Source: Deltaproteobacteria bacterium (GTDB lineage Bacteria; UBA10199; JADGCS01). Taken from it: a DNA stretch of 64,000 nucleotides. Location of the stretch: the NCBI GenBank assembly GCA_024233595.1, contig JACKPK010000004.1:62001-126000 (forward strand), read 5' to 3'. Position numbers and translations under genes: made by a program. A model generated the notes under the pieces. The model saw nothing but the letters and a program-made list of their open reading frames with translations, was not told the DNA's origin and ran no database searches. Positions 35,685 to 43,862 of this stretch are shown piece after piece (positions within the stretch are counted from its first letter, which is position 1; the number at the start of each line of letters is the position of its first letter).

Positions 35685-36796
35685 CACATCATGCGATAAA
35701 GCTGACGCTTTTTCTGCTCTAAATGCTTAAAGGAAAATTGCTGATTGAACAAGGCCATGCCTGATCTGGCAAGCTGTAAGCGCTTATCCGGCTGTTCCCC
35801 CAACTGCTTTAAAACAAGAGCCAACTCGGTGACATTTTTAGGGCGAAAGGAACGAAATGTTTTTTCATCAGCAAAGCCCGGTTCGTTTTCTAAATCGGCA
35901 AGCGAAACCAAAGCCACACCTTGTGCCATGGCCTGCGCGACTTTTTGAACCAACCCTCGTTTTAAACCCGGAACCAAAATGACATCTGATTTTAACAAAG
36001 CGCGCTTCCAGGATTCGTCACCCACTTGCCATTTGGTGCAATTGGCAATCTTTAAGCGGCTCACTAAATTTGTAAAATCGTTTTGCACAGGCACATCGCT
36101 GATGATGGTGAGTTGCCAACCCGGGTGTTGCACACGAGCCAAATCAAAGGCACTCAACACTGTTTTGATTTGATGCGGGTCTTTGTGATCAACAAAGGCA
36201 GTGACTTCACATTTTTTATCATTGATGTCTTCGGGCGCCAGTGTGGAACGAATACGAGGGAGAGCTGGGAAAATAGCTTTGGCTTTGCCTTGCAGCGATT
36301 CCGGCAAAGAAGAAAGCATTTTGGCAAGCTCGACTTCGACCTGACGTGCACTTGGCACCATCATTTTATTAAATAAATTAAAATGCTCCTCGCCAAGCGA
36401 TAGGGATAAAATCCAATCGAACCCAAAACGTTTGCTCATGAAGTGCGCGGGAAAAATCATTTTAGAACCCACGGCCTGAATTAATTTCACATCACATTGT
36501 TTTAGATTTTTTCCGAGCTCTATCAAAGAGCGCAACCGAACCCGTGGTGCCAATTTAACCAAGTGCACCGTCATGCATTTGGGGATGCGATTTTGCCATT
36601 CTTCTATAAATGACTCTGGCGTCTCACTAAAAACACAGAGGAAAAAAGAAAATTCCCCCTTTAGCGATTTGGCTAAATCACAAAATAAACGAATTTGCTC
36701 TTTGTGGTCTTCGGCAACCAACACCGCAATCGCCTTACCTGAAAAAACAGCACCTGATTCTTGCTCTTTTTGTGTCATTTGATTCTCGCTTGTCAT
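35684..36796 (-). CDS. Glycosyltransferase, GT-B fold (family 4-like)
   Basis: 370 residues. The C-terminal half has the GT-B donor-domain pattern VTAFVDHKDPHQIKTVLSAF, then WQVGDESWKRALLKSDVILVPGLKRGLVQKVAQAMAQGVALVSL, where a Glu before GL is usually seen but Lys-Arg is found. The N-terminal half is a degenerate Rossmann fold (KAIAVLVAEDHKEQIRLF). Three starts are possible: TTG 36811, ATG 36796 and ATG 36778. None has a strong ribosome site, and I take 36796. It is followed by uvrB in the same operon and is divergent from gshB. Acceptor and donor unknown. Confidence 0.7.
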   Translation of the reverse strand: MTSENQMTQKEQESGAVFSGKAIAVLVAEDHKEQIRLFCDLAKSLKGEFSFFLCVFSETPESFIEEWQNRIPKCMTVHLVKLAPRVRLRSLIELGKNLKQCDVKLIQAVGSKMIFPAHFMSKRFGFDWILSLSLGEEHFNLFNKMMVPSARQVEVELAKMLSSLPESLQGKAKAIFPALPRIRSTLAPEDINDKKCEVTAFVDHKDPHQIKTVLSAFDLARVQHPGWQLTIISDVPVQNDFTNLVSRLKIANCTKWQVGDESWKRALLKSDVILVPGLKRGLVQKVAQAMAQGVALVSLADLENEPGFADEKTFRSFRPKNVTELALVLKQLGEQPDKRLQLARSGMALFNQQFSFKHLEQKKRQLYRMM

Positions 36797-36890
36797 GCCA
36801 CGCAATTCCAATTCTTAGGCACTTTGGTCAACTGTGGAATTGCAAGATTTCTCATTCGACAGGAGAAAAAGGATTTGGCAGAAGGTCAAC

Positions 36891-37853
36891 ATGACTAAAA
36901 ATCTTGCTCTTGCTTTCATTGCTGACCCCTTAGCCAACTTCAATCCTCTGCACGAAACCACTTTTTTTATCATGGCCGAAGCCAACAAACGTGGTTGGGA
37001 TTGTTTTCACATTGAACTGCAAGGCCTAAGTGCGCAAAATGAAAGCGTTTGGGGACAAGCTTCGCAAGTCAGCGTGTCGCAAAACAAACAAGGCGGTTTT
37101 GAATATAATATAAAGGACAAACGCAAAATTGATTTGGCCAGTTGCGATGCGGTTCTTTTGCGCAAGGACCCGCCAGTCAACATGGCTTTTTTAGATCACC
37201 TGTCTCTGCTCGATCTTTTGCAAAATAAAACCCTGCTCGTGAACAACCCTTCGAGTGTCAAAATAGCCAACGAGAAATTATTCCCGCTGCAATTTAAAGA
37301 CATTATGCCAGACACCTTAGTGAGCCAAAACGCCGCAAGCTTGCGTGAGTTTATTCAAGAGCAAAAAACTGCGGTGATCAAACCCTTAAACGAAGCCGGT
37401 GGCCGCGGGGTTGTGTTGTTAAAACACGATGATCCCTCCTTGGGATCTCTTTTGGACTTGCTCACAAAAAACAACAGCGAGTTTCTCATGGCACAGCAAT
37501 TTTTGCCCGAAGCCCGCAAAGGCGACAAACGCATTCTGCTTTTGGATGGCGAAGTTTTGGGCAGCTTTTTGCGTGTGCCCCATCAAGACGACTTTCGTGG
37601 CAACCTGCACAGCGGTGCGACTTTAAAAAAATCCCCGGTCAGCAAAGAAGAACAAGCCCTTGTCGATCAAATCAGCCCTCGCCTTCAAGAAATGGGGCTG
37701 TACTTTGTAGGGCTTGACCTCATTGGCTCCCACGTGACCGAAATCAACTCGACCTCCCCCATGGGCATCAGCGAAATCAATCATTTAGACAACACCCGCT
37801 GCGAAGCCCAGTTCTGTGACTGGCTAAAAAATAAAATCAAATCAGCAAGATAA
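36891..37853 (+). CDS. gshB: Glutathione synthase
   Basis: ATP-dependent ligation of glycine to gamma-glutamylcysteine. 320 residues, like E. coli GshB. The N-terminal domain has FIADPLANFNPLHETTFFIM and LLRKDPPVN; the ATP-grasp part has VIKPLNEAGGRGVVLL, RVPHQDDFRGNLHSGA and the closing GLDLIGSHVTEINSTSPMGI. The ATG at 36891 has AAGG five bases upstream; an earlier in-frame ATG at 36834 would add 19 residues not found in the family. A gshA partner is not in the window. Confidence 0.93.
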   Translation: MTKNLALAFIADPLANFNPLHETTFFIMAEANKRGWDCFHIELQGLSAQNESVWGQASQVSVSQNKQGGFEYNIKDKRKIDLASCDAVLLRKDPPVNMAFLDHLSLLDLLQNKTLLVNNPSSVKIANEKLFPLQFKDIMPDTLVSQNAASLREFIQEQKTAVIKPLNEAGGRGVVLLKHDDPSLGSLLDLLTKNNSEFLMAQQFLPEARKGDKRILLLDGEVLGSFLRVPHQDDFRGNLHSGATLKKSPVSKEEQALVDQISPRLQEMGLYFVGLDLIGSHVTEINSTSPMGISEINHLDNTRCEAQFCDWLKNKIKSAR

Positions 37854-38073
37854 CCCCCGATTTTGGGTCTGGTCGCGTCATAAAATAAACAAAACAAAGC
37901 AATGTGGGCACGCCTTACTTGACGCATTTCACCAAAGCGTTCGCTATTTTGATAGGCTCTGTTGATGAGACTCTTGCAAACTCGTCTTCTCTTGACTACT
38001 AGTCCCGGCTCGACAGGCATCTTGATGGCCACAAGCTTTGGAGAGCGTGTTGAGATTCAGAAAAGGATTATTC

Positions 38074-39117
38074 ATGGAACTGAAAGACTTAAACATTGAT
38101 GGCTACGAACGTGTGGTGGAAGCGCAAATCGCTCCCGATGTTACGGCGATCATCTCTATTCATAATTTAAAAAGAGGCCCAAGCTTAGGTGGCTGTCGCT
38201 TCTACAACTACACCAGCAAAGAAGCAGCATTAACCGATGTGCTGCGTTTGTCAGAAGGCATGAGCTACAAATCTGCCATGGCCGAACTTCCCCTTGGTGG
38301 TGGTAAGTCGGTGATCATTGGCGATCCTCGCAAAGTCAAAACAAAAGAATTACTCGAAAACTTTGGCCGCTTTGTAAACGAATTGAACGGCCAGTACATC
38401 ACAGCCAAAGACGTTGGCGTTGAGGTCGAAGACCTAGACGTGATGGCCACACAAACCAAATGGGTTCGTGGAACCAGCGACGAATCCAGCAGTGGCGACC
38501 CTTCCCCTGTGACAGCTTTTGGCGTGTTCCAAGGCATTCGTGCTGCCGCTAACTTTCAGTGGGGCAATGCTTCTGTTAAAGGCAAGCGCGTGGTTGTACA
38601 AGGTTTAGGTCACGTCGGTTTAGAAACAGCCAAACACCTTTTAGAAGATGGCGCTGAAGTTTGGGCCTGTGAACTCAATCAAGAAGCTTTGGAAAAAGCC
38701 GCCAAAAACTACGGCATCAAAGCCATTGGTTTGGACGAATGGAAAAGCACCGAAGCCGATATCTTCTGTCCTTGCGCCATGGGTGCCATCCTCACCCCAG
38801 AAACCATCCCGCAATTGCAAAGCAATGGTGTTAAAGTCATTGCCGGTGGCGCCAACAACCAATTGCTCGACATCGTTGAAGATGGCCAACGCGTGAAAGA
38901 CGCAGGCATGCTTTACGCTCCCGACTACATCATCAACGCGGGTGGCGTGATCAACATCGCTTGCGAAATCATGGGTTATGATTCGCGTCAGGCAATCGAA
39001 ATGACTTCAAAAATCTACGACACCACCACAGCCATTTTTGAACGTGCTAAAAAAGAAAATCGCCCCACCGCGGTTGTGTCTTTGGACATGGCGCGCGAAA
39101 AATTGGGTTTGAAGTGA
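38074..39117 (+). CDS. Leucine/phenylalanine-type amino acid dehydrogenase
   Basis: 347 residues of the Glu/Leu/Phe/Val dehydrogenase family, nearest to leucine dehydrogenase by size and motifs. PSLGGCRF is followed by the substrate Lys66 (EGMSYKSAMA) and the catalytic Lys78 in PLGGGKSVIIGDP. The NAD-binding domain starts VVVQGLGHVGLETAKHL. It makes the 2-oxo acid and ammonia from a branched-chain amino acid with NAD. AAGGA before ATG 38074 supports this start over ATG 38038. The 220 bases upstream contain no clear promoter. Distinguishing Leu from Phe or Val specificity needs more than sequence reading. Confidence 0.88.
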   Translation: MELKDLNIDGYERVVEAQIAPDVTAIISIHNLKRGPSLGGCRFYNYTSKEAALTDVLRLSEGMSYKSAMAELPLGGGKSVIIGDPRKVKTKELLENFGRFVNELNGQYITAKDVGVEVEDLDVMATQTKWVRGTSDESSSGDPSPVTAFGVFQGIRAAANFQWGNASVKGKRVVVQGLGHVGLETAKHLLEDGAEVWACELNQEALEKAAKNYGIKAIGLDEWKSTEADIFCPCAMGAILTPETIPQLQSNGVKVIAGGANNQLLDIVEDGQRVKDAGMLYAPDYIINAGGVINIACEIMGYDSRQAIEMTSKIYDTTTAIFERAKKENRPTAVVSLDMAREKLGLK

Positions 39118-39123
39118 GTTATT

Positions 39124-39207
39124 AAGTGCTTAGGTACCTAGGGACTTCCGCCTTCGTCCGCCACGGCGGACTACGGCGCGACAGGTAAGTTCCTAGGTAC
39201 TTAGGGG
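39124..39207. repeat. CTTAGG/CCTAGG words flanking the CGCCGTAGTCCGCC hairpin
   Basis: AAGTGCTTAGGTACCTAGG (39124-39142), then the hairpin TTCCGCCTTCGTCCGCC/GGCGGACTACGGCG ending at 39184, then TTCCTAGGTACTTAGG (39190-39205). The hairpin is the inverse of 1772-1818. Identical words on both sides look like an inserted unit with its flanking repeats. The leucine dehydrogenase gene ends at 39117 and hflK starts at 39328. Confidence 0.7.
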
Positions 39208-39327
39208 CTCGCCTCTGTCTTCCCCGAGTTTAACTTGTCTTCCCCGCGAAGGCGCCAAACCCTCCCCAACGCTGCTTGCACTTCCCCCCTATTTGCTGCA
39301 TAAGATCCCCAATCTTTTGGAGGATCT

Positions 39328-40332
39328 ATGGCAGATAACCATGACGACAACGTCGTCAACATCAAGCCCGATGGCAATGGCCCTGATAAATTCATCAAAT
39401 TTCTCAAACAACTGAGTGCCGTGCCCATCATCATTTTCTTGCTCATCGTCACTGTCCCCACCACAATCTACACCGTGCAGGCCGATGAAGATGCCGTGAT
39501 CCTGCGCTTTGGCGAATACAACCGCACCGTTGGACCTGGTCTGCATTTTAAATTGCCCTTTAATTTTGAAGTCGCCATCACCGTTCCCGTGCGCAAGATT
39601 TCAAAAATGGAATTTGGCTTCCGCACCCGTTACGTTCAACGTGGTGGCAACACGGTTTATGACACCAGCAACACCTTTGATGACGAGTCCATCATGCTCA
39701 CTGGTGACCTAAACGTGGTCGATGTCGAGTGGATCATTCAATACCAAGTCAAAGACGCTAAGGATTTCTTATTTAACGTGCATGACCCACGTAAAAATCT
39801 TTTTGATATCTCACAAGCCGTCATGCGCGAAGTCATTGGTGATCACACCGTGACCGAAGCCATCACCGACGCGCGCGATGAAATTGCCAACCTTTCCCAA
39901 GAAAAAATGCAGAAGATTTTAGACGACTACAAAATGGGCATCCGCTTGGTGGCTTTAGAGTTACAAGACGTGTTCCCACCCGAAAAGGTCAAACCCGCTT
40001 TTGATGAAGTGAACTCTGCCGTGCAAGACGCACAGCAAATTGCCAACCTGGCCGAGAAACAACGCAAAAAAGTCATTCAAGAAGCACGTGGTAAAGCCGA
40101 ACAACTCATCAAAACAGCTCGTGCTTACAAAGTGAATCTGATCAACCGTGCCGAAGGCGACACCAAACGCTTTTTATCGCTCTACGGTGAATTTAAAAAG
40201 GCGCCCGAGATTACAAAAAAACGTCTGTATTTTGATCAAATCAAAAACACCATCAAAGACATAGACCAAGTCTACGTGGTTGACCCGCAGGTCAAAGGCA
40301 TTCTTCCCATGCTCAACCTAGGAGCTAAGTAA
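39328..40332 (+). CDS. hflK: HflK, SPFH-domain FtsH modulator
   Basis: 334 residues: a charged N-terminus, one membrane helix (VPIIIFLLIVTVPTTIYTV), then the SPFH/prohibitin domain (ADEDAVILRFGEYNRTVGPGLHFKLPF) and a coiled coil (QIANLAEKQRKKVIQEARGKAEQLI). With HflC it forms a large membrane ring that encloses the FtsH protease and limits its activity. GGAGG six bases before the ATG gives a strong ribosome site. Its stop overlaps the hflC start by one base. ftsH is not in the window. Confidence 0.93.
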   Translation: MADNHDDNVVNIKPDGNGPDKFIKFLKQLSAVPIIIFLLIVTVPTTIYTVQADEDAVILRFGEYNRTVGPGLHFKLPFNFEVAITVPVRKISKMEFGFRTRYVQRGGNTVYDTSNTFDDESIMLTGDLNVVDVEWIIQYQVKDAKDFLFNVHDPRKNLFDISQAVMREVIGDHTVTEAITDARDEIANLSQEKMQKILDDYKMGIRLVALELQDVFPPEKVKPAFDEVNSAVQDAQQIANLAEKQRKKVIQEARGKAEQLIKTARAYKVNLINRAEGDTKRFLSLYGEFKKAPEITKKRLYFDQIKNTIKDIDQVYVVDPQVKGILPMLNLGAK

Positions 40333-41285
40333 TGAAAAAAATCATTTTTATCATTTTCCTGATTCTTGGACTGGTAGTCGTTTCTTCTAGCTACTTTGTC
40401 GTGAACGAAACCGAACAAGTTGTGATCACACGTTTTGGCGCGCCTGTTCGCAACACCATTCAAAAGGCTGGCATTTATTTTAAAGCCCCCATTGTGGAGC
40501 AAGCCAACTTTTTTGAAAAACGCATTTTAGAATGGGATGGCGAAGCCTCCAAGCCCATCCCCACGCGTGATAAAAAGAACATCATCATCGATGCCACAGC
40601 GCGCTGGCGTATCACTAACCCTTTGGTGTTTTTGCAAAGTGTTGGCTCCATGGAATCCGCTCAATCGCGTTTAGATGACATCATTGATTCCAACGTGCGT
40701 GACATTGTCAGTAAACACAGCTTGGTCGAGATCGTGCGCAACTCCAACCGCGTCATCAACATCATCCAACAAGAATACGAGTCCGAAAGCTTTGCCGCTG
40801 TGCAAGACGAAGAATCCATCATCCGAGAAATCAAAGATGGCCGCGATCAAATCACGCGTGATGTGCTCAAAAAATCGCAACCCATCATCGAAAAATACGG
40901 CATCAAACTCATCGATGTACGCATCAAAGGTTTAATCTATTCTAAAGTCGTTTTAGAAAATGTGTTTCGCCGCATGACATCGCAGTATCAAATCAAAGCC
41001 CAAAACTTACGTTCCGAAGGCGATCGTAAAAAATCAGAGATCCAAGGTGAAACTGAATTTGAGCTCAAAGAAATTGAATCCGGTGCGTACAAACAAGCGC
41101 AGATCATCCGCGGTGAAGGCGATGCTGAGGCAGCCCGCATTTATGCCGAAACACTTTCCGTGGACCCAGATTTTTATCAGTTTCAACGCAGCTTAGAGGC
41201 TTATCAAGAAGCCATTAAAGAAAACGCCGTTTTGCTCATGGGAACAGAATCGGAATTCTTTAGGGTGTTAAAGACTGGAAAATAG
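40332..41285 (+). CDS. hflC: HflC, SPFH-domain FtsH modulator
   Basis: 317 residues with an N-terminal membrane helix (IIFIIFLILGLVVVSSSYFV), the SPFH domain (NETEQVVITRFGAPVRNTIQKAGIYFKAP) and the typical C-terminal part (QIKAQNLRSEGDRKKSEIQGE, IIRGEGDAEAARIYAE). It starts within the hflK stop codon (TAATG) and GGAG precedes it, so it is cotranscribed with hflK. The 3' end overlaps the convergent DNA glycosylase gene by 26 bases. Confidence 0.93.
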   Translation: MKKIIFIIFLILGLVVVSSSYFVVNETEQVVITRFGAPVRNTIQKAGIYFKAPIVEQANFFEKRILEWDGEASKPIPTRDKKNIIIDATARWRITNPLVFLQSVGSMESAQSRLDDIIDSNVRDIVSKHSLVEIVRNSNRVINIIQQEYESESFAAVQDEESIIREIKDGRDQITRDVLKKSQPIIEKYGIKLIDVRIKGLIYSKVVLENVFRRMTSQYQIKAQNLRSEGDRKKSEIQGETEFELKEIESGAYKQAQIIRGEGDAEAARIYAETLSVDPDFYQFQRSLEAYQEAIKENAVLLMGTESEFFRVLKTGK

Positions 41286-41928
41286 GCCCGCCGTTAAAAT
41301 CATTTAAAGGACAATGCTCGCAATCGGGTTTGCTGCGCTTGCAATAATGCTTGCCCACCGCCACAATCAGCGCGTGGTATTCGTTGTACAAACCCACGTC
41401 TTCTTCTAAATGAGCCTCAAAATAATCTTTGAGTTGATAATAATCAGCATCCTCATCCATGACCTGATGACGCACCAAAATGCGTTTGGTGTAAGCATCA
41501 ATCACAAAACTAGGCCGATCGAAGGCGTACAAAACCATGCTATCAGCGGTTTCTGGACCAATGCCCGTGATGCTCAAAAGAAACTCACGCAAACGATCTG
41601 ATGATAAGTCGCGCAAAGCGCTTAAGTCACCAAATTCCTCATTAACGCGCGCCACAAAACCTTTAAGACGCTTTGCCTTTTGGCGAAAATAACCAGACGG
41701 GCGAATGTGCTCTGATAAAATTTCTTCTGGAATGGATAAAAGCGCTTCGAACGAAAGACTGTTATTTTGTTTAAGATTAGCAATGGCCTTTTCGACGTTG
41801 CCCCAGTTCGTGTTCTGGGTGAGGATCGCTCCCACGCAAATTTCTAAAGCTGAATCACCTGGCCACCAATTTTGTTTGCCAAAGTGTGTGAGCATTTTTT
41901 GATACGCCTGCTCCAGTAAAACACTCAT
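41260..41928 (-). CDS. Endonuclease III-family DNA glycosylase with altered active site
   Basis: 222 residues. WWPGDSALEICVGAILTQNTNW, PSGYFRQKAKRLKGF and the helix-hairpin-helix ITGIGPETADSMVLYAF mark the HhH-GPD superfamily. The catalytic Asp is Asp144 (FVIDAYTKRIL). At the place of the EndoIII Lys (GVGRKTA) there is Glu126 (GIGPETA), as in MagIII-like alkyl-base glycosylases, so strand incision by beta-elimination is not expected. Cys196, Cys203 and Cys206 match three Fe-S ligands (C-x6-C-x2-C), but the fourth Cys is absent. The start overlaps the stop of the upstream gene by 4 bases. Likely a monofunctional base glycosylase; substrate uncertain. Confidence 0.8.
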   Translation of the reverse strand: MSVLLEQAYQKMLTHFGKQNWWPGDSALEICVGAILTQNTNWGNVEKAIANLKQNNSLSFEALLSIPEEILSEHIRPSGYFRQKAKRLKGFVARVNEEFGDLSALRDLSSDRLREFLLSITGIGPETADSMVLYAFDRPSFVIDAYTKRILVRHQVMDEDADYYQLKDYFEAHLEEDVGLYNEYHALIVAVGKHYCKRSKPDCEHCPLNDFNGGPIFQSLTP

Positions 41929-42332
41929 GATTCACCAAAAGGCGCAATCGGGTCACGCAAGGTTTCGAGATCTTCTTCTTTGTATTCAGGAAGCTTGGGT
42001 TTGCTATTTTTTAAGGTGTCGACTTCTTCTTTGGAATAGGCCGAAAGCCGCCCAATGGCGTCGGCATCGTGCAAGGATTCTTCCATGGCAATGAATTCGG
42101 GCAAGCTGTGATCTTCGGAATGCAGGTAATTCATGACCGCATCCAGATTATCCTCCGTTAAGGTCATGCGAAAATCAGCTAGAAAATTTAAAACAACCTG
42201 CTTTTCTTTTTCGTTATGCACCCCAAGCTTAAGCTTAAGGAAGCAAACCCCCAGATTTTCCCGCTTTTTTGGCTGCTGCTCGCGAAACTTTTTTTTAAGG
42301 TCTTTCAGTTGTTGTATCTGTGTTTGTTTCAT
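41925..42332 (-). CDS. Small charged protein of unknown function
   Basis: 135 residues, highly charged: basic N-terminal coil (IQQLKDLKKKFREQQPKKRE), middle with VVLNFLADFRMTLTEDNLDAVMNYL, acidic C-terminus (EYKEEDLETLRDPIAPFGES). No signal, membrane segment or family motif. It precedes the DNA glycosylase gene and overlaps it (ATGA), so the two are coupled and may act together. It is divergent from mpl with 68 bases between starts. Confidence 0.65.
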   Translation of the reverse strand: MKQTQIQQLKDLKKKFREQQPKKRENLGVCFLKLKLGVHNEKEKQVVLNFLADFRMTLTEDNLDAVMNYLHSEDHSLPEFIAMEESLHDADAIGRLSAYSKEEVDTLKNSKPKLPEYKEEDLETLRDPIAPFGES

Positions 42333-42400
42333 TTTCGGCTTACGCTATGTCCATAGAAAATACATTGCAAACAGAAACTTACCAGATATAGTCAACCCAG

Positions 42401-43855
42401 ATGAACGAAAACAGAACAATCCCAGAAAATGTCAAAAAAATATACCTGATGGCCATTTGTGGCACCGGCATGGGTTCGCTTGCGGGACTTTTAAAAGAAC
42501 AAGGCTACAACGTTGCTGGTTCTGATGCCAACGTTTACCCTCCCATGTCCACCGAGCTCGAACGCCAAAACATTGCCATTTACTCGCCATTTCAAGAAAG
42601 CAATCTTCAAGATTTTGAACCAGACCTGGTGATTGTGGGCAATGCCATTTCTAAAACAAACCCAGAAGCAGCTTATCTTTTAGAAACAGACATTCCCTAT
42701 ATCAGCATGCCCGAAGCTTTGAATCATTTTTTTCTAAAAGACAAAGACGTCATTGTTGTTTCGGGAACCCATGGCAAAACCACCACCACAACAATCATGG
42801 CTCACTTGCTCACTGAGCTCAAACAAGACCCCTCTTTTTTAATTGGTGGGGTCGCCAAAAATTTTGGCAAAAATTTTCAAATCGGCAAGGGCAAATACTT
42901 TGTGATTGAAGGCGACGAATACGACACCGCTTTTTTTGATAAAGGCCCCAAATTTTTACACTACAACCCAAAGCATGTCATCCTCACCTCTTTGGAGTTC
43001 GACCACGCCGACATTTACGACAGTCTCGATCAAATCAAAAAAAGCTTTTCGCTGCTTTTAGAAATCATCCCCCCACAGGGTTCGCTTCACATTGGTAGCG
43101 ATGACCAAGCGGCTCGCGATGTATTAAGCGCGCAGCAGCAAGCTCAAAAAATTCACTCCGAAACCTTTGTGCTCAAATACGGCTGCCAAGAAGGCGCCGA
43201 TTGGCAACTCAGTGATTTTTCAGCAAACGCCGAAGGGTCTGTGTTCTCATTAAAAGGCTCGCAACAAAAAATACACTCTCCGCTCACAGGCGAATACAAC
43301 GCCCTTAATGTGCTCGCGTGTTTTTCTGTTTTGACGCAGCTGGGTTTTTCTTGGGACGATATCCAAGCCGCTCTTCAAAACTTTAAAGGCGTCAAAAGAC
43401 GCCAAGAAATCATTTATCAAAACGACCACACTGTTCTGATTGACGATTTTGCGCACCACCCCACTGCCGTGCAAAAAACCATTGTGGCCATCAAAGAAAA
43501 ATTCCCAGAACATCATTTGTTGGCAGTGTTTGAACCACGCTCAAACACAAGCCGAACCGATCGTTTTCAAAACGAATACCAAAAAGCCTTTGAAGTGGCA
43601 GGCGAACTGATTTTAGCTCCCGTGAATAACCCCACAAAAGTGAAAAACGGCAACGTTCTCAACACAAAAAAAATCGCTGATCACCTTTGTGATGCCGGGA
43701 TCAAAGCCTTGGCCGCCACAAGTAGCGACGAAATCTTCAATAACATTTTACAAAAACTGGAATCATCACAACAAAAGGTGGCCGTGTTGGTGATGAGCAA
43801 CGGTGGTTTTGATGGTTTGGTGAGCAAATTAAAACAGCACCTTGAATCCCATTAG
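42401..43855 (+). CDS. mpl: UDP-N-acetylmuramate:tripeptide ligase (Mpl)
   Basis: Attaches the recycled murein tripeptide L-Ala-gamma-D-Glu-meso-diaminopimelate to UDP-MurNAc. 484 residues with the Mur-ligase layout: N-terminal MAICGTGMGSLAGLLKEQGYNVAGSD, central P-loop SGTHGKTTTT (121-130), ATP-site EGDEYDTAFFDKGPKFLHY, and C-terminal DDFAHHPTAVQKTI and FEPRSNTSRTD. The HHPTA and RSNTSR patterns separate Mpl from MurC. It implies DAP-type peptidoglycan and murein recycling. The start lacks a good ribosome site. The TamB-like gene starts 8 bases after its stop. Confidence 0.92.
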   Translation: MNENRTIPENVKKIYLMAICGTGMGSLAGLLKEQGYNVAGSDANVYPPMSTELERQNIAIYSPFQESNLQDFEPDLVIVGNAISKTNPEAAYLLETDIPYISMPEALNHFFLKDKDVIVVSGTHGKTTTTTIMAHLLTELKQDPSFLIGGVAKNFGKNFQIGKGKYFVIEGDEYDTAFFDKGPKFLHYNPKHVILTSLEFDHADIYDSLDQIKKSFSLLLEIIPPQGSLHIGSDDQAARDVLSAQQQAQKIHSETFVLKYGCQEGADWQLSDFSANAEGSVFSLKGSQQKIHSPLTGEYNALNVLACFSVLTQLGFSWDDIQAALQNFKGVKRRQEIIYQNDHTVLIDDFAHHPTAVQKTIVAIKEKFPEHHLLAVFEPRSNTSRTDRFQNEYQKAFEVAGELILAPVNNPTKVKNGNVLNTKKIADHLCDAGIKALAATSSDEIFNNILQKLESSQQKVAVLVMSNGGFDGLVSKLKQHLESH

Positions 43856-43862
43856 GTCCTGG

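Noticed and set aside
38033..38048. Sigma-54-like site before the leucine dehydrogenase gene
   Set aside because: The -12 box reads TTGA, so the invariant GC is missing.
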